Assembly (NCBI GenBank): GCA_020638095.1
Contig: JACKJF010000004.1
Span: forward strand, 874,310 to 938,309
Reading direction: 5' to 3'
Length of the DNA stretch: 64,000 nt
Origin: Hyphomicrobiaceae bacterium
Lineage (GTDB): Bacteria > Pseudomonadota > Alphaproteobacteria > Rhizobiales > Devosiaceae
This document shows, in pieces, positions 55,796 to 64,000 of this stretch; position 1 is the stretch's first letter; each line of letters starts with the position of its first letter. The notes beneath the pieces are model-generated. The model was given only the letters and a program-made list of their open reading frames with translations, had not been told where the DNA came from and did no database searches. The position numbers were made by a program, and so were the translations under genes.

Positions 55796-56482
55796 TCAAT
55801 CTCCCGGCCTGAGATTCTCCATCAAAAACCGGTTGACCGGATTGAGGGCCCGGCAAATGTCGAGCACGAAATCGACACCCCGCGCATCATGAAGCGCTTC
55901 GGGCACCGCGATATCCCCGGTCCGCACCACGAATCCCTTGTGCTTCAGCAGGTCGGCAACCGGACTTTGCGGATCGAAGCCCGCCGGTACGCGCCTCAGC
56001 TCCGGCGGATCGAGCCGGGCCCCAACCCCTTCTGCTGAAGCGAGCGCTGAGCGGAACGCAGCCCCATCGTCTAACTCGAAGGCTCTGCGAAGCCGCGCCA
56101 GTCCCTCAGGCTCGAACGCCCATTGCCCACAGCCATATCCCAGCCCATTCGCGCCGATGATGATATGAACGCCCGGTGACATATTGGGGTGATCTCCGGC
56201 CCAGAAGATCAAGTGAAGATGCGTCTGGTAGGGCGACTTGTCGGCCGAAAACCTGACGTCCCGATTGATCCGCCGCAACGAGCCATTGACCTTGGGCTCC
56301 GCCTTCAGGGGCGGATCGAAGTCCATCAGCGGGACCGAAAGATCGGAAATCAGCGCCAGCGCCGGAATGCGCACCGCCCGCTCATAGTCATCGGCATGCG
56401 CGCTGAACCACTCCTTGTTGTTGTTCGCGCGCAGTCCCTCGAAGAACCGCGTGACGTCTCGCGGAAAACCTTCAAACGGCAT
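55796..56482 (-). CDS. DUF2461 family protein
   Basis: This 228-residue cytoplasmic protein of the DUF2461/TIGR02453 family has FPRDVTRFFEGLRANNNKEW, SADKSPYQTHLHLIFWAGDH, SPGVHIIIGANGLGYGCGQW and HKGFVVRTGDIAVPEAL. Function is unknown. It starts 95 bp after the DUF2147 gene's upstream side and has its own leader. Confidence 0.88.
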   Translation of the reverse strand: MPFEGFPRDVTRFFEGLRANNNKEWFSAHADDYERAVRIPALALISDLSVPLMDFDPPLKAEPKVNGSLRRINRDVRFSADKSPYQTHLHLIFWAGDHPNMSPGVHIIIGANGLGYGCGQWAFEPEGLARLRRAFELDDGAAFRSALASAEGVGARLDPPELRRVPAGFDPQSPVADLLKHKGFVVRTGDIAVPEALHDARGVDFVLDICRALNPVNRFLMENLRPGD

Positions 56483-56896
56483 CGTCCAATTCTCCGTCGC
56501 TTCGCCAAAGCCCGGTCACACTGCGCCACTCGCCCAGCCAAAACAAGCGGCCGCAGACCCGCAGCCCGCAAAGAAGCCGTTGGGAGATTCGAAAGTTTTC
56601 CACAGGCCGCCAACTAAAAAACGCCCGTCACGAAAATGACATGGGCCAATTCTAGCTTCATCCTCGACGGGCGTTCCCCCAAACATTGCTCGTCCCGGCA
56701 GCCCCAAACTGCCTCCGCATGTTTCACGCCGCCAGCCCCGGCAGCATGCGATTTGCCAAACGCCAATGGCAAGAATGGTCGCCTTCGTGGCGGCCATTTT
56801 TTTGCGCACCGCGCTGTTAATGGCGGGGAAGCGGATGTTTGCCTCGCCCCGGCGCCACACTAGACTTTCCCGGTGACGAGATGAGTCGGCGGAGCC
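56483..56896. other. Intergenic region with two opposing terminator-like hairpins
   Basis: 414 bp between the divergent DUF2461 and thymidine kinase genes. On the minus strand a 10-bp stem AACGCCCGTC/GACGGGCGTT (56620-56675, 36-nt loop) is followed by six T. On the plus strand ATGGTCGCC/GGCGGCCAT (56775-56797) is followed by seven T. Neither sits at the end of a recognised gene, so one or two small transcripts may end here. I see no convincing ORF. Confidence 0.4.
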
Positions 56897-57571
56897 ATGG
56901 CCAAACTCTATTTTTCCTACGCTGCGATGAACGCCGGCAAGTCGACGATCCTGCTGCAGGCCTCGCACAATTACCGCGAACGCGGCATGAATACCCTGCT
57001 CTACACCTCCTCGCTTTATGCCGAACTCGACAAAAAATCGATTTCCTCGCGCATCGGCATTTCGGCGCCCGCCGAACTCTACGGCCGCGAGGACGACCTT
57101 TATGAACAGGTGTCGCTCCGTCTCGAGAACGGCCCACTCCATTGCGTTTTTGTCGATGAAGCGCAGTTCCTGACGAGGGACCAGGTCTGGCAGCTCGCGC
57201 GCGTCGCCGACCGCCTGCGCATTCCCGTCATGTGCTACGGTCTCAGAACCGACTTCCAGGGCAATCTCTTTGAAGGATCACGCGAACTCCTCGCCATCGC
57301 CGATGTGATGCGCGAGGTCCGCACCATTTGCGAATGCGGCTCGAAAGCAACCATGGTCGTGCGCATGGACGAAAAGGGTAACGTCCTCACGAAGGGCGAT
57401 CAGGTCTCGATCGGCCGGGACGTCTATGTCTCCCTCTGCCGCAAGCACTGGGAAGAAGCGACCGGCCGCTGGCCACTTGCGGGCGCGGACGCCCCCAAGC
57501 TGCCGTTTGCCGAAGCGGGCATGCAGCATAGCGGTGCCGACCTGATCGGCGCCCTTCTGGACGACGACTGA
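56897..57571 (+). CDS. tdk: Thymidine kinase
   Basis: This 224-residue type II thymidine kinase phosphorylates thymidine for salvage. It has the P-loop YAAMNAGKSTILLQASHNY (residues about 8-26), LHCVFVDEAQFLTRDQVWQL (Walker B-like, catalytic Glu), GLRTDFQGNLFEGSRELL and the zinc-lasso Cys residues in RTICECGSKATMVVR and VSLCRKHW. The start has GGAG 6-8 nt upstream. It is followed 2 bp later by the thioesterase gene. Confidence 0.96.
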   Translation: MAKLYFSYAAMNAGKSTILLQASHNYRERGMNTLLYTSSLYAELDKKSISSRIGISAPAELYGREDDLYEQVSLRLENGPLHCVFVDEAQFLTRDQVWQLARVADRLRIPVMCYGLRTDFQGNLFEGSRELLAIADVMREVRTICECGSKATMVVRMDEKGNVLTKGDQVSIGRDVYVSLCRKHWEEATGRWPLAGADAPKLPFAEAGMQHSGADLIGALLDDD

Positions 57572-57573
57572 TC

Positions 57574-57963
57574 ATGCCCGAAGCGACCGGCCCCGAACCC
57601 CACGGCGACCTGACGATCCGCACGCTCGCCATGCCCGCCGATACCAATCCGTCGGGCGACATTTTCGGCGGCTGGGTTCTCTCGCAGATGGACATTGCCG
57701 GTGGTGTCGCCGCGCGAAAAATTGCCGGCGGGCGCGTGGTGACAGTCGCCGTCACGGCCATGACCTTCATCGCACCCGTCAAGGTCGGAGACGTGCTTTG
57801 CGTTTATACGCGGCTCGTCAAAACCGGCACGACCTCGATTACTCTTGGCATCGAGGCCTGGGCCCTTCGCGCCAGCGGCGGCCCGCGGGACCGGGTAACC
57901 GAAGGGACTTTTGTTTACGTGGCGCTTGGAAATGACAGCCGGCCGCGTCCGCTACGTTCTTGA
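57574..57963 (+). CDS. YciA-type acyl-CoA thioesterase
   Basis: This 129-residue hotdog-fold enzyme hydrolyses acyl-CoA. It has IRTLAMPADTNPSGDIFGGW (with the catalytic Asp in GDIFGGW), VLSQMDIAGGVAARKIAGGR, AVTAMTFIAPVKVGDVLCVY and VTEGTFVYVAL. It starts 2 bp after tdk and is probably co-transcribed. Confidence 0.93.
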   Translation: MPEATGPEPHGDLTIRTLAMPADTNPSGDIFGGWVLSQMDIAGGVAARKIAGGRVVTVAVTAMTFIAPVKVGDVLCVYTRLVKTGTTSITLGIEAWALRASGGPRDRVTEGTFVYVALGNDSRPRPLRS

Positions 57964-57989
57964 TCTTAAAGGCAGAGGCCGGGAAGTCC

Positions 57990-58544
57990 CTATTCGCCTT
58001 TCCACTTGATCGAACAGCCGACCGAAGGGATTTGCACCTCCGGCGCCGCCCCGGTCATCGCAACCTCGCGCATGGCTTCGACCAGCTCGCGCCGCGCAGC
58101 GGGCGGCGGGGGATCCTTGCGCCCTTCGTCGAGACGGCCGCGATAAACGACCACCCCGTCCTGATTCAGGCCGAAAAAGTCGGGGGTGCAGACCGCCTCG
58201 TAGTCCTTCGCGACTGTCTGGCTTTCATCCCAAAGATAGGGAAACGTGAAACCGCGTTCTGCAGCGAATTCCGCCATATGATCGAACGAGTCGTCCGGAT
58301 AGGCATCGGCGTCGTTGGAATTGATCGCCACGAAACCGATGCCGTCGCCCTTGAGATCCTCCGCAGCCGCGACAAGCCGGTCGGTAATGGCCCGGACATA
58401 GGGGCAGTGGTTGCAGATGAAGACGACCACCGCGCCCTTCGGTCCCATGATGTCGGACAGCTGATAGATGCGCCCGTCCGTCGCCGGAAGACTGAAGTCA
58501 GGCGCTTTGATGTTGAGGCGCGGCTGTTCAACAATGGTCGGCAC
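57990..58544 (-). CDS. Thioredoxin-fold (AhpC/TSA-like) redox protein
   Basis: This 184-residue cytoplasmic protein has a thioredoxin fold: APDFSLPATDGRIYQLSDIM, a CxxC motif in VVVFICNHCPYVRAITDRL, GIGFVAINSNDADAYPDDSF and AVCTPDFFGLNQDGVVVYRG. The CNHC pair distinguishes it from one-Cys peroxiredoxins; members are thiol-disulfide reductases of unknown partner. It lies 12 bp downstream of the VWA gene in the same orientation. Confidence 0.88.
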   Translation of the reverse strand: MPTIVEQPRLNIKAPDFSLPATDGRIYQLSDIMGPKGAVVVFICNHCPYVRAITDRLVAAAEDLKGDGIGFVAINSNDADAYPDDSFDHMAEFAAERGFTFPYLWDESQTVAKDYEAVCTPDFFGLNQDGVVVYRGRLDEGRKDPPPPAARRELVEAMREVAMTGAAPEVQIPSVGCSIKWKGE

Positions 58545-58556
58545 GAGCCAGATCTC

Positions 58557-60509
58557 CTACTTCACGCTGATTGGCACGGAAACGAGGGTTCGGTTCGATA
58601 CGTTGAGCACGTAACGCACTTCGTATCGGCCCGGCGTCTCGGGCAGGTTGATCTCGCCCGGATTGGCATTCTTGGTGTAGAAATAATCGGTATAGGCGCC
58701 CTCGTCCGCCCCGAGCGGCACGACGGTAACATAGTCGCCCGGCCCGTTCGGACCGGTCCAGTTGACGGATATGCGCCCGCCCGCGCGGGCCTCGCCCGAA
58801 ACGTCCAGCGTGCCCTCCGGCGCTGTCAGCTCGATTGTCTTGCTCGCAAGCGTCCGGTTTGAGCCGCCCATGACGTAGCGCACTTCATAGGCGCCGGTGC
58901 CATCCGGAGCAGTCAATTCGCCCGGATTGGCATTCTTGGTGTAGAAATAATCGGTATAGGAACCCTCGTCGGCACCTTCTTTGACGATCGTGATATAGTC
59001 ACGATCATTGTTGGGACCTTTCCAGGATACTTCGAACGCGGCACCGCCCATCACGCTCTCCGGCGCGACGATGCCGCCCGAAACCGGCCCGACCTTGATT
59101 GCCGCCGCCGCGAGGGTCTTGTCCCCTTCCCCGAGCACATAGCGGACTTCGTAATCGCCCGCCTCTTCCGGCGCGACAATGTTCGAGGGGTTGCCGTTCA
59201 CCGCGTAGGCATAGTCGAGATAGGCGCCCTCGTCCGCGCCGATCGGAACGATCGTGATGTAGTCGCCATTGTTCGCCGGACCGGTCCAGTTGACCTCGAA
59301 CGTTGCACCTTCGCCGACAGATTCCGGCGCACTCACCGAAACGTCGGCGGCCACCACTTCGATCGGTACCGACGCAAGGGTCTTGTCCGTTGCGCCATAA
59401 ACATAGCGCACCTCATAGGTGCCCGGTTCGGCCGCCGCTGTCACCTCGGCCGGGTTCCCGTTGACCGTATAGGCATAGCTGCCATAGGCGCCTTCACGGG
59501 CTCCCGTCTCGACGATCGTGACATAGTCGCCGCCTTCGTTCGGACCTTCCCAGGTCACCTCGAACTGCGCACCCTGGGCCACCTGTTTGGGCGCCTTGAG
59601 GGCGGCATGCAGCATCTGAAGTTCCACTGGCACGTCGAAGGTTCGCGAGCCGTCGCCGTCGGCAATGCTGAACTCGAGCCCGCCGCTAACCTCTTCGCCG
59701 CTGACGAGGACCTGATAATCACCCGGCGCAAGCGGACTTGAAACATCGGACCGGCCCGCCGCCGAGGCAACTTCGTTTCCGTCCGACCCGATGATTCGCC
59801 AATCGAGCGGACGGTTCTGAAGAACGTTGCCGTCCTGATCGACCGCTTCGAATCGGAAACTGGGTGGTGGCGCCGCAACCACCGTTTCCTCGAGCGCGGT
59901 GGTCAACTCGTCCGGATTGTCTGCCTGAAGATAAAGTCCGCCGGTATTTTCAGCGAGGCACGCAACCTGCGCACCTTCTTCCGCCGAAAGCCCGAATCCG
60001 ACCACATGGACGGTGAAATCGATGCCCTGTTCTTCGAGTGCCTTGCCGAGCGCGCACGGATCGGCATCGCAGGTCTCGATCCCGTCCGTGATCAGCACCA
60101 CGGTTGCCTTGTCCTCGGTATAGCGCAACTGCTCAGCCGCGAACTGCACCGCGTCCGAAAGCGGCGTCTTGCCGAGAAACTTCATGTTGTCCGCGGCGGT
60201 CGCAATGGCGTCTGCCGTTCCGGTCGCGGGCGGCACCACCAGTTCAATATCCGCGCAGTTGCCCTTCTCGCGGTGCCCGTAGGCAACGAGCCCGAGTTCG
60301 GTCGTGGCCGGTACGGTCGGCAGCACCTTGTGCAATACGTCACGTGCAATCGTCAGTTTCGGCACACCATCGATCTGTCCCCACATCGACCCGGAACCGT
60401 CGAGCACGATCATCACGCGCTCCTGCGCCAGACCCGCTCCCGCAAGCGCCAAAAAAACCCCGAACAACAGCAAAAATCGCCGCAATGCGGTATGTAGGGT
60501 TTTCATCAT
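58557..60509 (-). CDS. Secreted VWA-domain protein with four repeat modules
   Basis: This 650-residue exported protein has a signal peptide (ending GAGLAQ) and a von Willebrand factor A domain (about 30-210). The MIDAS motif DGSGSMWGQ and LITDGIETCDADPCALGKAL are visible. A spacer domain follows, then four tandem modules of about 90 residues. Each contains an xFEVxWxGPNxxGDYxTIV core, a GADEGAYxDYxY turn and an AGxYEVRYVxGxxxxTLA end. The last two modules are closest to each other (TDYFYTKNANPGE). It probably binds an extracellular or periplasmic partner through the metal site. Confidence 0.9.
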   Translation of the reverse strand: MMKTLHTALRRFLLLFGVFLALAGAGLAQERVMIVLDGSGSMWGQIDGVPKLTIARDVLHKVLPTVPATTELGLVAYGHREKGNCADIELVVPPATGTADAIATAADNMKFLGKTPLSDAVQFAAEQLRYTEDKATVVLITDGIETCDADPCALGKALEEQGIDFTVHVVGFGLSAEEGAQVACLAENTGGLYLQADNPDELTTALEETVVAAPPPSFRFEAVDQDGNVLQNRPLDWRIIGSDGNEVASAAGRSDVSSPLAPGDYQVLVSGEEVSGGLEFSIADGDGSRTFDVPVELQMLHAALKAPKQVAQGAQFEVTWEGPNEGGDYVTIVETGAREGAYGSYAYTVNGNPAEVTAAAEPGTYEVRYVYGATDKTLASVPIEVVAADVSVSAPESVGEGATFEVNWTGPANNGDYITIVPIGADEGAYLDYAYAVNGNPSNIVAPEEAGDYEVRYVLGEGDKTLAAAAIKVGPVSGGIVAPESVMGGAAFEVSWKGPNNDRDYITIVKEGADEGSYTDYFYTKNANPGELTAPDGTGAYEVRYVMGGSNRTLASKTIELTAPEGTLDVSGEARAGGRISVNWTGPNGPGDYVTVVPLGADEGAYTDYFYTKNANPGEINLPETPGRYEVRYVLNVSNRTLVSVPISVK

Positions 60510-60685
60510 GCCTCTCCGGAATGGTCCGCGTCACTGCCGATTAAGCCGCTTCGCCCGCCAGCCGTCAACTGCGGTCCGGCTTAACTTTTGCTTAACCGTT
60601 CAGGTTGCGTTCAGCCATCGAGGGCTAGGGCATGAGCTATCAATGGCGTCCGATTGGGCAAGCCATCAAAGGAAAGGTCTATCCC

Positions 60686-61357
60686 ATGTATAAGTCTCTT
60701 ATTCTGAGGGCCGGATCGCTTGGCCTCGCGGCTTTGGCCGCACTCGCGCTCTCGGCGTTCGCCACCCCCTCTCAGGCGGATTCAACGCCTGTCTGGGCCT
60801 CCGCAAAGGTTCCGCTCAACGTCCGCATCGGACCGGGAACCGATTATCAGGTGCTTGACACCCTCTATGCGCACGAAAATGTGCAGGTCACCCAGTGCGC
60901 CTCCAACAACTGGTGCTATGTCACCCATTCCGGTCCCGACGGTTGGGTGTCGGCCAGCTATCTGCAGTTCGGCGTGACGGTGCAGCCTGTGCCCCAGCCG
61001 CAGCCGATCACCCCGCAGCCGCAGCCGGTCGTTCCCGCGCCGCACACCATCACCAGCGGTGGCTTGACCATCACCATTGGCGGCACTTTCGGCACCCCGA
61101 CCCACATTCTGCCGCGGGTCTGCGTCTATTCCGGCGCTGGCTACACCGGGTCGCAGTTCTGCCCGAACCCTGGTTCCAACTATGCCAACCTCGGCAACTG
61201 GAACGACCAGATTTCGTCGGTCCGGGTTGAGGCAGGCGCCCAGATCACGCTTTGCACTGGAATCAACTATTCCGGTTTCTGCCGCACGCTGACGCACTCC
61301 GAGGCACAGCTCGGATCCTATCTGAACGACAAGGTTTCGTCGTTCCGCACCAACTGA
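60686..61357 (+). CDS. Secreted SH3b plus beta/gamma-crystallin-like protein (copy 1)
   Basis: This 223-residue protein has a signal peptide (ending PSQAD). The bacterial SH3 domain at about 35-95 has VPLNVRIGPGTDYQVLDTLY and SGPDGWVSASYLQF. A Pro/Gln linker (PQPQPITPQPQPVVPAP) follows, then a crystallin-like module (about 140-223) with VCVYSGAGYTGSQFCPNPGS and CTGINYSGFCRTLTHSEAQL. Paired Cys residues in each module suggest disulfides. SH3b domains often bind cell-wall peptides and crystallin modules bind Ca2+ or inhibit proteases (I36 type). It is followed by a strong terminator. Confidence 0.85.
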   Translation: MYKSLILRAGSLGLAALAALALSAFATPSQADSTPVWASAKVPLNVRIGPGTDYQVLDTLYAHENVQVTQCASNNWCYVTHSGPDGWVSASYLQFGVTVQPVPQPQPITPQPQPVVPAPHTITSGGLTITIGGTFGTPTHILPRVCVYSGAGYTGSQFCPNPGSNYANLGNWNDQISSVRVEAGAQITLCTGINYSGFCRTLTHSEAQLGSYLNDKVSSFRTN

Positions 61358-61376
61358 CCGCGGTTCGGCGTCCGCG

Positions 61377-61408
61377 AAAGGCCCGCCTCATTTGAGGCGG
61401 GCCTTTTC
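61377..61408 (+). terminator. Intrinsic terminator of SH3b-crystallin copy 1
   Basis: AAAGGCCCGCCTCA/TGAGGCGGGCCTTT, a 14-bp perfect stem with a 2-nt loop, is followed by TT. Confidence 0.85.
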
Positions 61409-61537
61409 GTCTGCCATGAAACGGGCACGCTCTTGTGCAAGAAGCGCAGTCGATCTTAAATGCACCATTCACTTGGCGTTCAGGCCGGACCGCCTATCCG
61501 TTTTCTGCTTGATTGCTCTTTCTGAGGGGACTCGACC

Positions 61538-62584
61538 ATGAAGATGTTCAGACTTTTGGCCCAGGCGACGCTTGTTGCCGCCGCATTCGCCGGCCTTGCG
61601 ACCTCGGCTGAAGCTTACCCGGCCAAGGCCAATGTCGCGCTCAACGTGCGCACCGGTCCCGGCACCGAATTCTCGGTTCTCGACCAGCTGTCCGCCAACG
61701 AACTCGTCAATGTCGTCGAATGCACGACCTCTGGCTGGTGCTATGTCGACCAGGACGGGCCCGATGGATGGGTGTCAAAGACCTACTTGACCAACATGAC
61801 ACCGCCGACGCCGACTCCAACGCCCACGCCGACGCCAACGCCAGGCGGCGGCTGCCGCTTCGAGGTCACAGTCGGATCTGACGGGCCGCATTTCAATCTC
61901 GTCTGCCCGGGCGCCCCGACGCCCCCGCCGCCAACCCCGACGCCCACACCCACGCCGACCCCGGCCGCCAACACTGCCTGTTTCTACACGGGCAACAACT
62001 ATGCCGGCGCCGAGTTCTGCAACGGCATCGGCGACTTGCCGACCCTTGGCGCGGCGTTCAACGACACAATTTCGTCGGTGAAGCTGAATGGCGCCATCGT
62101 GGTCAAGATGTGCGACAACGCCTTCTTCGGCGGAACCTGCATCGACATCGATGCCGACCGGCCGCTCCTCGGTGCCGCCGACAATCGCGCCTCGTCGATC
62201 CGCATTTCGCCGGCCACGCCTCCGGCACCGGTTGTGCCGGCAATCCGCTCGCAGGGCACGATCGCGCTGCAGCAGACCTTCCAGGCCAATCTGGACAACG
62301 GAACGGTTGGTGCCGCGAGTGCCGATATCTGGTTCGAGGCCGTCAACCCGATCCAGAAGTACCTGACGCCGATCAACGGCGCCAAGCTCTCGATGGGCAG
62401 CGGCGCGCCGCGCGGATACCTTGCCTGTCAGGGCGAGACGTTCAGCGACACGCGGATATCGCTCGGCCTTATCGATCCGGGCACGGTGATCTGCGTGAAG
62501 ACCAATGCCGGCAGGACGGCGACCATCCGTCTCGACTCTTATGTCGGGACGACAATGAACCTGACCTACCGGACCTGGGAATAA
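61538..62584 (+). CDS. Secreted SH3b plus beta/gamma-crystallin-like protein with extra C-terminal domain (copy 2)
   Basis: At 348 residues this is the largest of the four. It has a signal peptide (ending TSAEA) and SH3b (KANVALNVRTGPGTEFSVLD, GPDGWVSKTYLTNM). Two Pro-Thr linkers built on PTPTPTPTP flank a short insert (CRFEVTVGSDGPHFNLVCPG). A crystallin module follows (CFYTGNNYAGAEFCNGIGDL, CDNAFFGGTCIDIDADRPLL). The C-terminal domain of about 110 residues (SQGTIALQQTFQANLDNGTV onward) is not seen in the other copies and is not recognised. A terminator-like stem follows the stop. Confidence 0.83.
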   Translation: MKMFRLLAQATLVAAAFAGLATSAEAYPAKANVALNVRTGPGTEFSVLDQLSANELVNVVECTTSGWCYVDQDGPDGWVSKTYLTNMTPPTPTPTPTPTPTPGGGCRFEVTVGSDGPHFNLVCPGAPTPPPPTPTPTPTPTPAANTACFYTGNNYAGAEFCNGIGDLPTLGAAFNDTISSVKLNGAIVVKMCDNAFFGGTCIDIDADRPLLGAADNRASSIRISPATPPAPVVPAIRSQGTIALQQTFQANLDNGTVGAASADIWFEAVNPIQKYLTPINGAKLSMGSGAPRGYLACQGETFSDTRISLGLIDPGTVICVKTNAGRTATIRLDSYVGTTMNLTYRTWE

Positions 62585-62603
62585 AAAGGTCCCGCAACAG
62601 GCC

Positions 62604-62628
62604 AAACGCCGCCCTCAGGGCGGCGTTT
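62604..62628 (+). terminator. Terminator-like hairpin after copy 2
   Basis: AAACGCCGCCCT/AGGGCGGCGTTT is a 12-bp stem with a 1-nt loop. The T-run is short, so termination may be partial. Confidence 0.55.
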
Positions 62629-62660
62629 GACATTGGGGAAGCCCCCGGCGCCAGGCAAAC

Positions 62661-63260
62661 ATGCACAAGACGTCTTCGAAAACCAGAACGGTCCTCAGTG
62701 TCGCAATCGCCAGCTTTGCCTGGACGCTTATGGCCAGCGGAGCGTTCGCCATTCCCGGAACCGCAAAGTCGCCGGTCAATGTCCGCTCCGGCCCGTCGAC
62801 GAGCTACAACCGCGTCGACACGCTCGACGGCGGCGAAGTAGTCAACATCACCGAATGCAAGGACGGCTGGTGCTTTGTCGAACATGACGGTCCGGACGGC
62901 TGGGTTAGCGCCAACTATCTGATCCAGGACCCCAACGCCCAACTGCCAGACAATACGGCCGACGCCACGCCCGAACCAACAAGCGCACCCCAGCCAAACA
63001 CAACCGTACCCAAGATCTGCTTTTATGCGGGCGCCGATTTTTCGGGCAATCACGGCTGCATAGCTGCGGGAACGGAAGACGAGCAGATGACCGGCTATTG
63101 GAACGACAAGATTTCCTCGATTCAGCTCGAAGCCGGCGCCACGATTACGGTCTGCCGCGACTGGTTCTTCAACGGCTTCTGCGAAACCTACGCCGAATCC
63201 GTCCCCACGTTGAACGGCTTTCTCAATCACCAGATATCGTCCTACCGCACGCAATACTGA
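62661..63260 (+). CDS. Secreted SH3b plus beta/gamma-crystallin-like protein (copy 3)
   Basis: This 199-residue protein has a signal peptide (ending SGAFAIPGT), SH3b (KSPVNVRSGPSTSYNRVDTL, GPDGWVSANYLIQDP), a short acidic/Pro linker and a crystallin module (CFYAGADFSGNHGCIAAGTE, CRDWFFNGFCETYAESVPTL). It lies 76 bp after copy 2. Function is unknown, as for the other copies. Confidence 0.83.
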   Translation: MHKTSSKTRTVLSVAIASFAWTLMASGAFAIPGTAKSPVNVRSGPSTSYNRVDTLDGGEVVNITECKDGWCFVEHDGPDGWVSANYLIQDPNAQLPDNTADATPEPTSAPQPNTTVPKICFYAGADFSGNHGCIAAGTEDEQMTGYWNDKISSIQLEAGATITVCRDWFFNGFCETYAESVPTLNGFLNHQISSYRTQY

Positions 63261-63398
63261 GCGCGCGCGCCCGTGACCTGTTGATGTTGGGCCACAGACC
63301 CGCCGCCACCGCCCTTCGAATCTTCCCGGTCTGCAACTTTTGCCTTTCAACCCGATGCCTGAGCGGCTAGCTTGGGTGGGCGGAACGGGGATTTCAGC

Positions 63399-63983
63399 AT
63401 GCGTATTGAGACGATATTTGCAGCTTTGTTGCTTTTTGTTGTGGCTCTCGGTCTGGGGTCACCCGCAACCGCCATGAGCCTTGGCTCGACCGCCCACGTT
63501 ATTCGTGATGCCAGCCTGTATGGCGGCCCAGGTGCGGCCTATCCTGTAACGGGCTCGGTCACCGCCGAACAGGACGTGATCGTCACCCGCTGCTCAGGCC
63601 TCTGGTGCCTGATCGACGACGAAGGTGGCTGGATTTCCAAGGAAAACGTCTCGTTCGGCCAACATGCCGGCGAACTTTTGCAGGGTCCCCGCTTCATCGA
63701 CGGACGCGCGGTCGACGGAACCATCTGCTTCTATGACGGCGCCAATTTCTCCGGCCACAGCCTCTGCCTCGATTCCGGAAACGTGCTCCCCGACCTCGTT
63801 CTGGTCGGCTGGGACAACCGCATTTCCTCTGTCTCCGTCGAGCCGGGAACGTCGGCAACTCTTTGCCGCGACCGCAATTTCTCGTCCTACTGCGTGCGAA
63901 TCCTGGAAGACATGGCGCACCTGCCGCGTCTGATCGACAATTCCGCCAGTTCCATCCAGATGCTGACGCAAAGCCCGTTCTGA
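63399..63983 (+). CDS. Secreted beta/gamma-crystallin-like protein with degenerate SH3b (copy 4)
   Basis: This 194-residue protein has a signal peptide (ending GSPATAM). Its SH3b segment is more divergent (AHVIRDASLYGGPGAAYPVT, RCSGLWCLIDDEGGWISKEN), with DEGGW in place of the GPDGW of the other copies. A crystallin module follows (CFYDGANFSGHSLCLDSGNV, CRDRNFSSYCVRILEDMAHL). The ATG at 63399 gives the signal peptide. It is the last complete gene in the window. Confidence 0.8.
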   Translation: MRIETIFAALLLFVVALGLGSPATAMSLGSTAHVIRDASLYGGPGAAYPVTGSVTAEQDVIVTRCSGLWCLIDDEGGWISKENVSFGQHAGELLQGPRFIDGRAVDGTICFYDGANFSGHSLCLDSGNVLPDLVLVGWDNRISSVSVEPGTSATLCRDRNFSSYCVRILEDMAHLPRLIDNSASSIQMLTQSPF

Positions 63984-64000
63984 TCGGCCGGGCATTCCGG

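Noticed and set aside
56614..56665. A 15-codon minus-strand frame (MKLELAHVIFVTGVF) within the terminator hairpin
   Set aside because: It lies inside the stem-loop, has no properly spaced ribosome site and is too short to judge. The hairpin alone explains the sequence.
61800..61960. Short CCGACGCC-type repeats as a regulatory or mobile element
   Set aside because: They are in frame and encode the Pro-Thr linkers of SH3b-crystallin copy 2.

Overview
This window looks like chromosomal DNA of an alphaproteobacterium, most likely Hyphomicrobiales and possibly Devosiaceae (genus-level placement is inference). The supporting signs are high G+C, rpoD next to dnaG, carA and carB separated by about 12 kb, promoters of the CTTGAC-N17-CTATAT type, and small-RNA-like hairpins whose loops carry CCUCC. 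There is no rRNA operon, IS element, prophage or CRISPR array. One tRNA with a CAT anticodon lies at 4.6 kb.

1-10.3 kb: three tandem TPR-sulfotransferase paralogues (the last is cut by the window edge), a nucleoside hydrolase, the tRNA, a SIMPL protein, a tight four-gene operon (ArsR-type regulator, YjbQ, ankyrin lipoprotein, TauE), a GyrI-like protein, a secreted unknown, HlyU, and an HxlR regulator divergent from a small membrane protein. 10.4-18.7 kb: the rpoD-dnaG core, a YHS protein, NnrU, HdeD-like and GatB/YqeY proteins, then carA coupled to a GNAT gene. 18.8-30.1 kb: two cytochrome b561 genes (the second faces a MarR gene across a double operator), secreted unknowns, two DUF4189-like paralogues, a LuxR-type HTH gene starting 13 bp from a SnoaL-like gene, a YpfJ zinc peptidase, CpdB, a double-LCCL secreted protein and an ABC exporter preceded by a putative 31-residue leader ORF.

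30.3-48.1 kb: carB, an AraC regulator and an orphan nuoB-like gene, then the main accessory region. It holds five RTX-type calcium-binding proteins sharing one C-terminal domain (the third is frameshifted), with a threonine aldolase, cold-shock protein, greA, trxB and a LysR regulator in between. Between the LysR gene and the last RTX gene, about 890 bp lacks a convincing ORF but holds three consecutive units of hairpins and intrinsic terminators whose loops carry repeated CUCCUCC (anti-Shine-Dalgarno) motifs. I read this as a cluster of small RNAs resembling the alphaproteobacterial cuckoo/alpha-r14 type. It is the most interesting noncoding feature here.

48.2-64 kb: msrP without an adjacent msrQ, aspartate aminotransferase, two paralogous secreted proteins with duplicated upstream elements (one has an extreme Gln/Gly repeat region), a cysteine desulfurase-like enzyme, an EamA transporter, thymidine kinase, a thioesterase, a redoxin, a secreted VWA protein with four repeat modules, and four tandem genes for secreted proteins pairing a bacterial SH3 domain with a beta/gamma-crystallin-like module. 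Expansion of secreted-protein families by tandem duplication recurs throughout the window.
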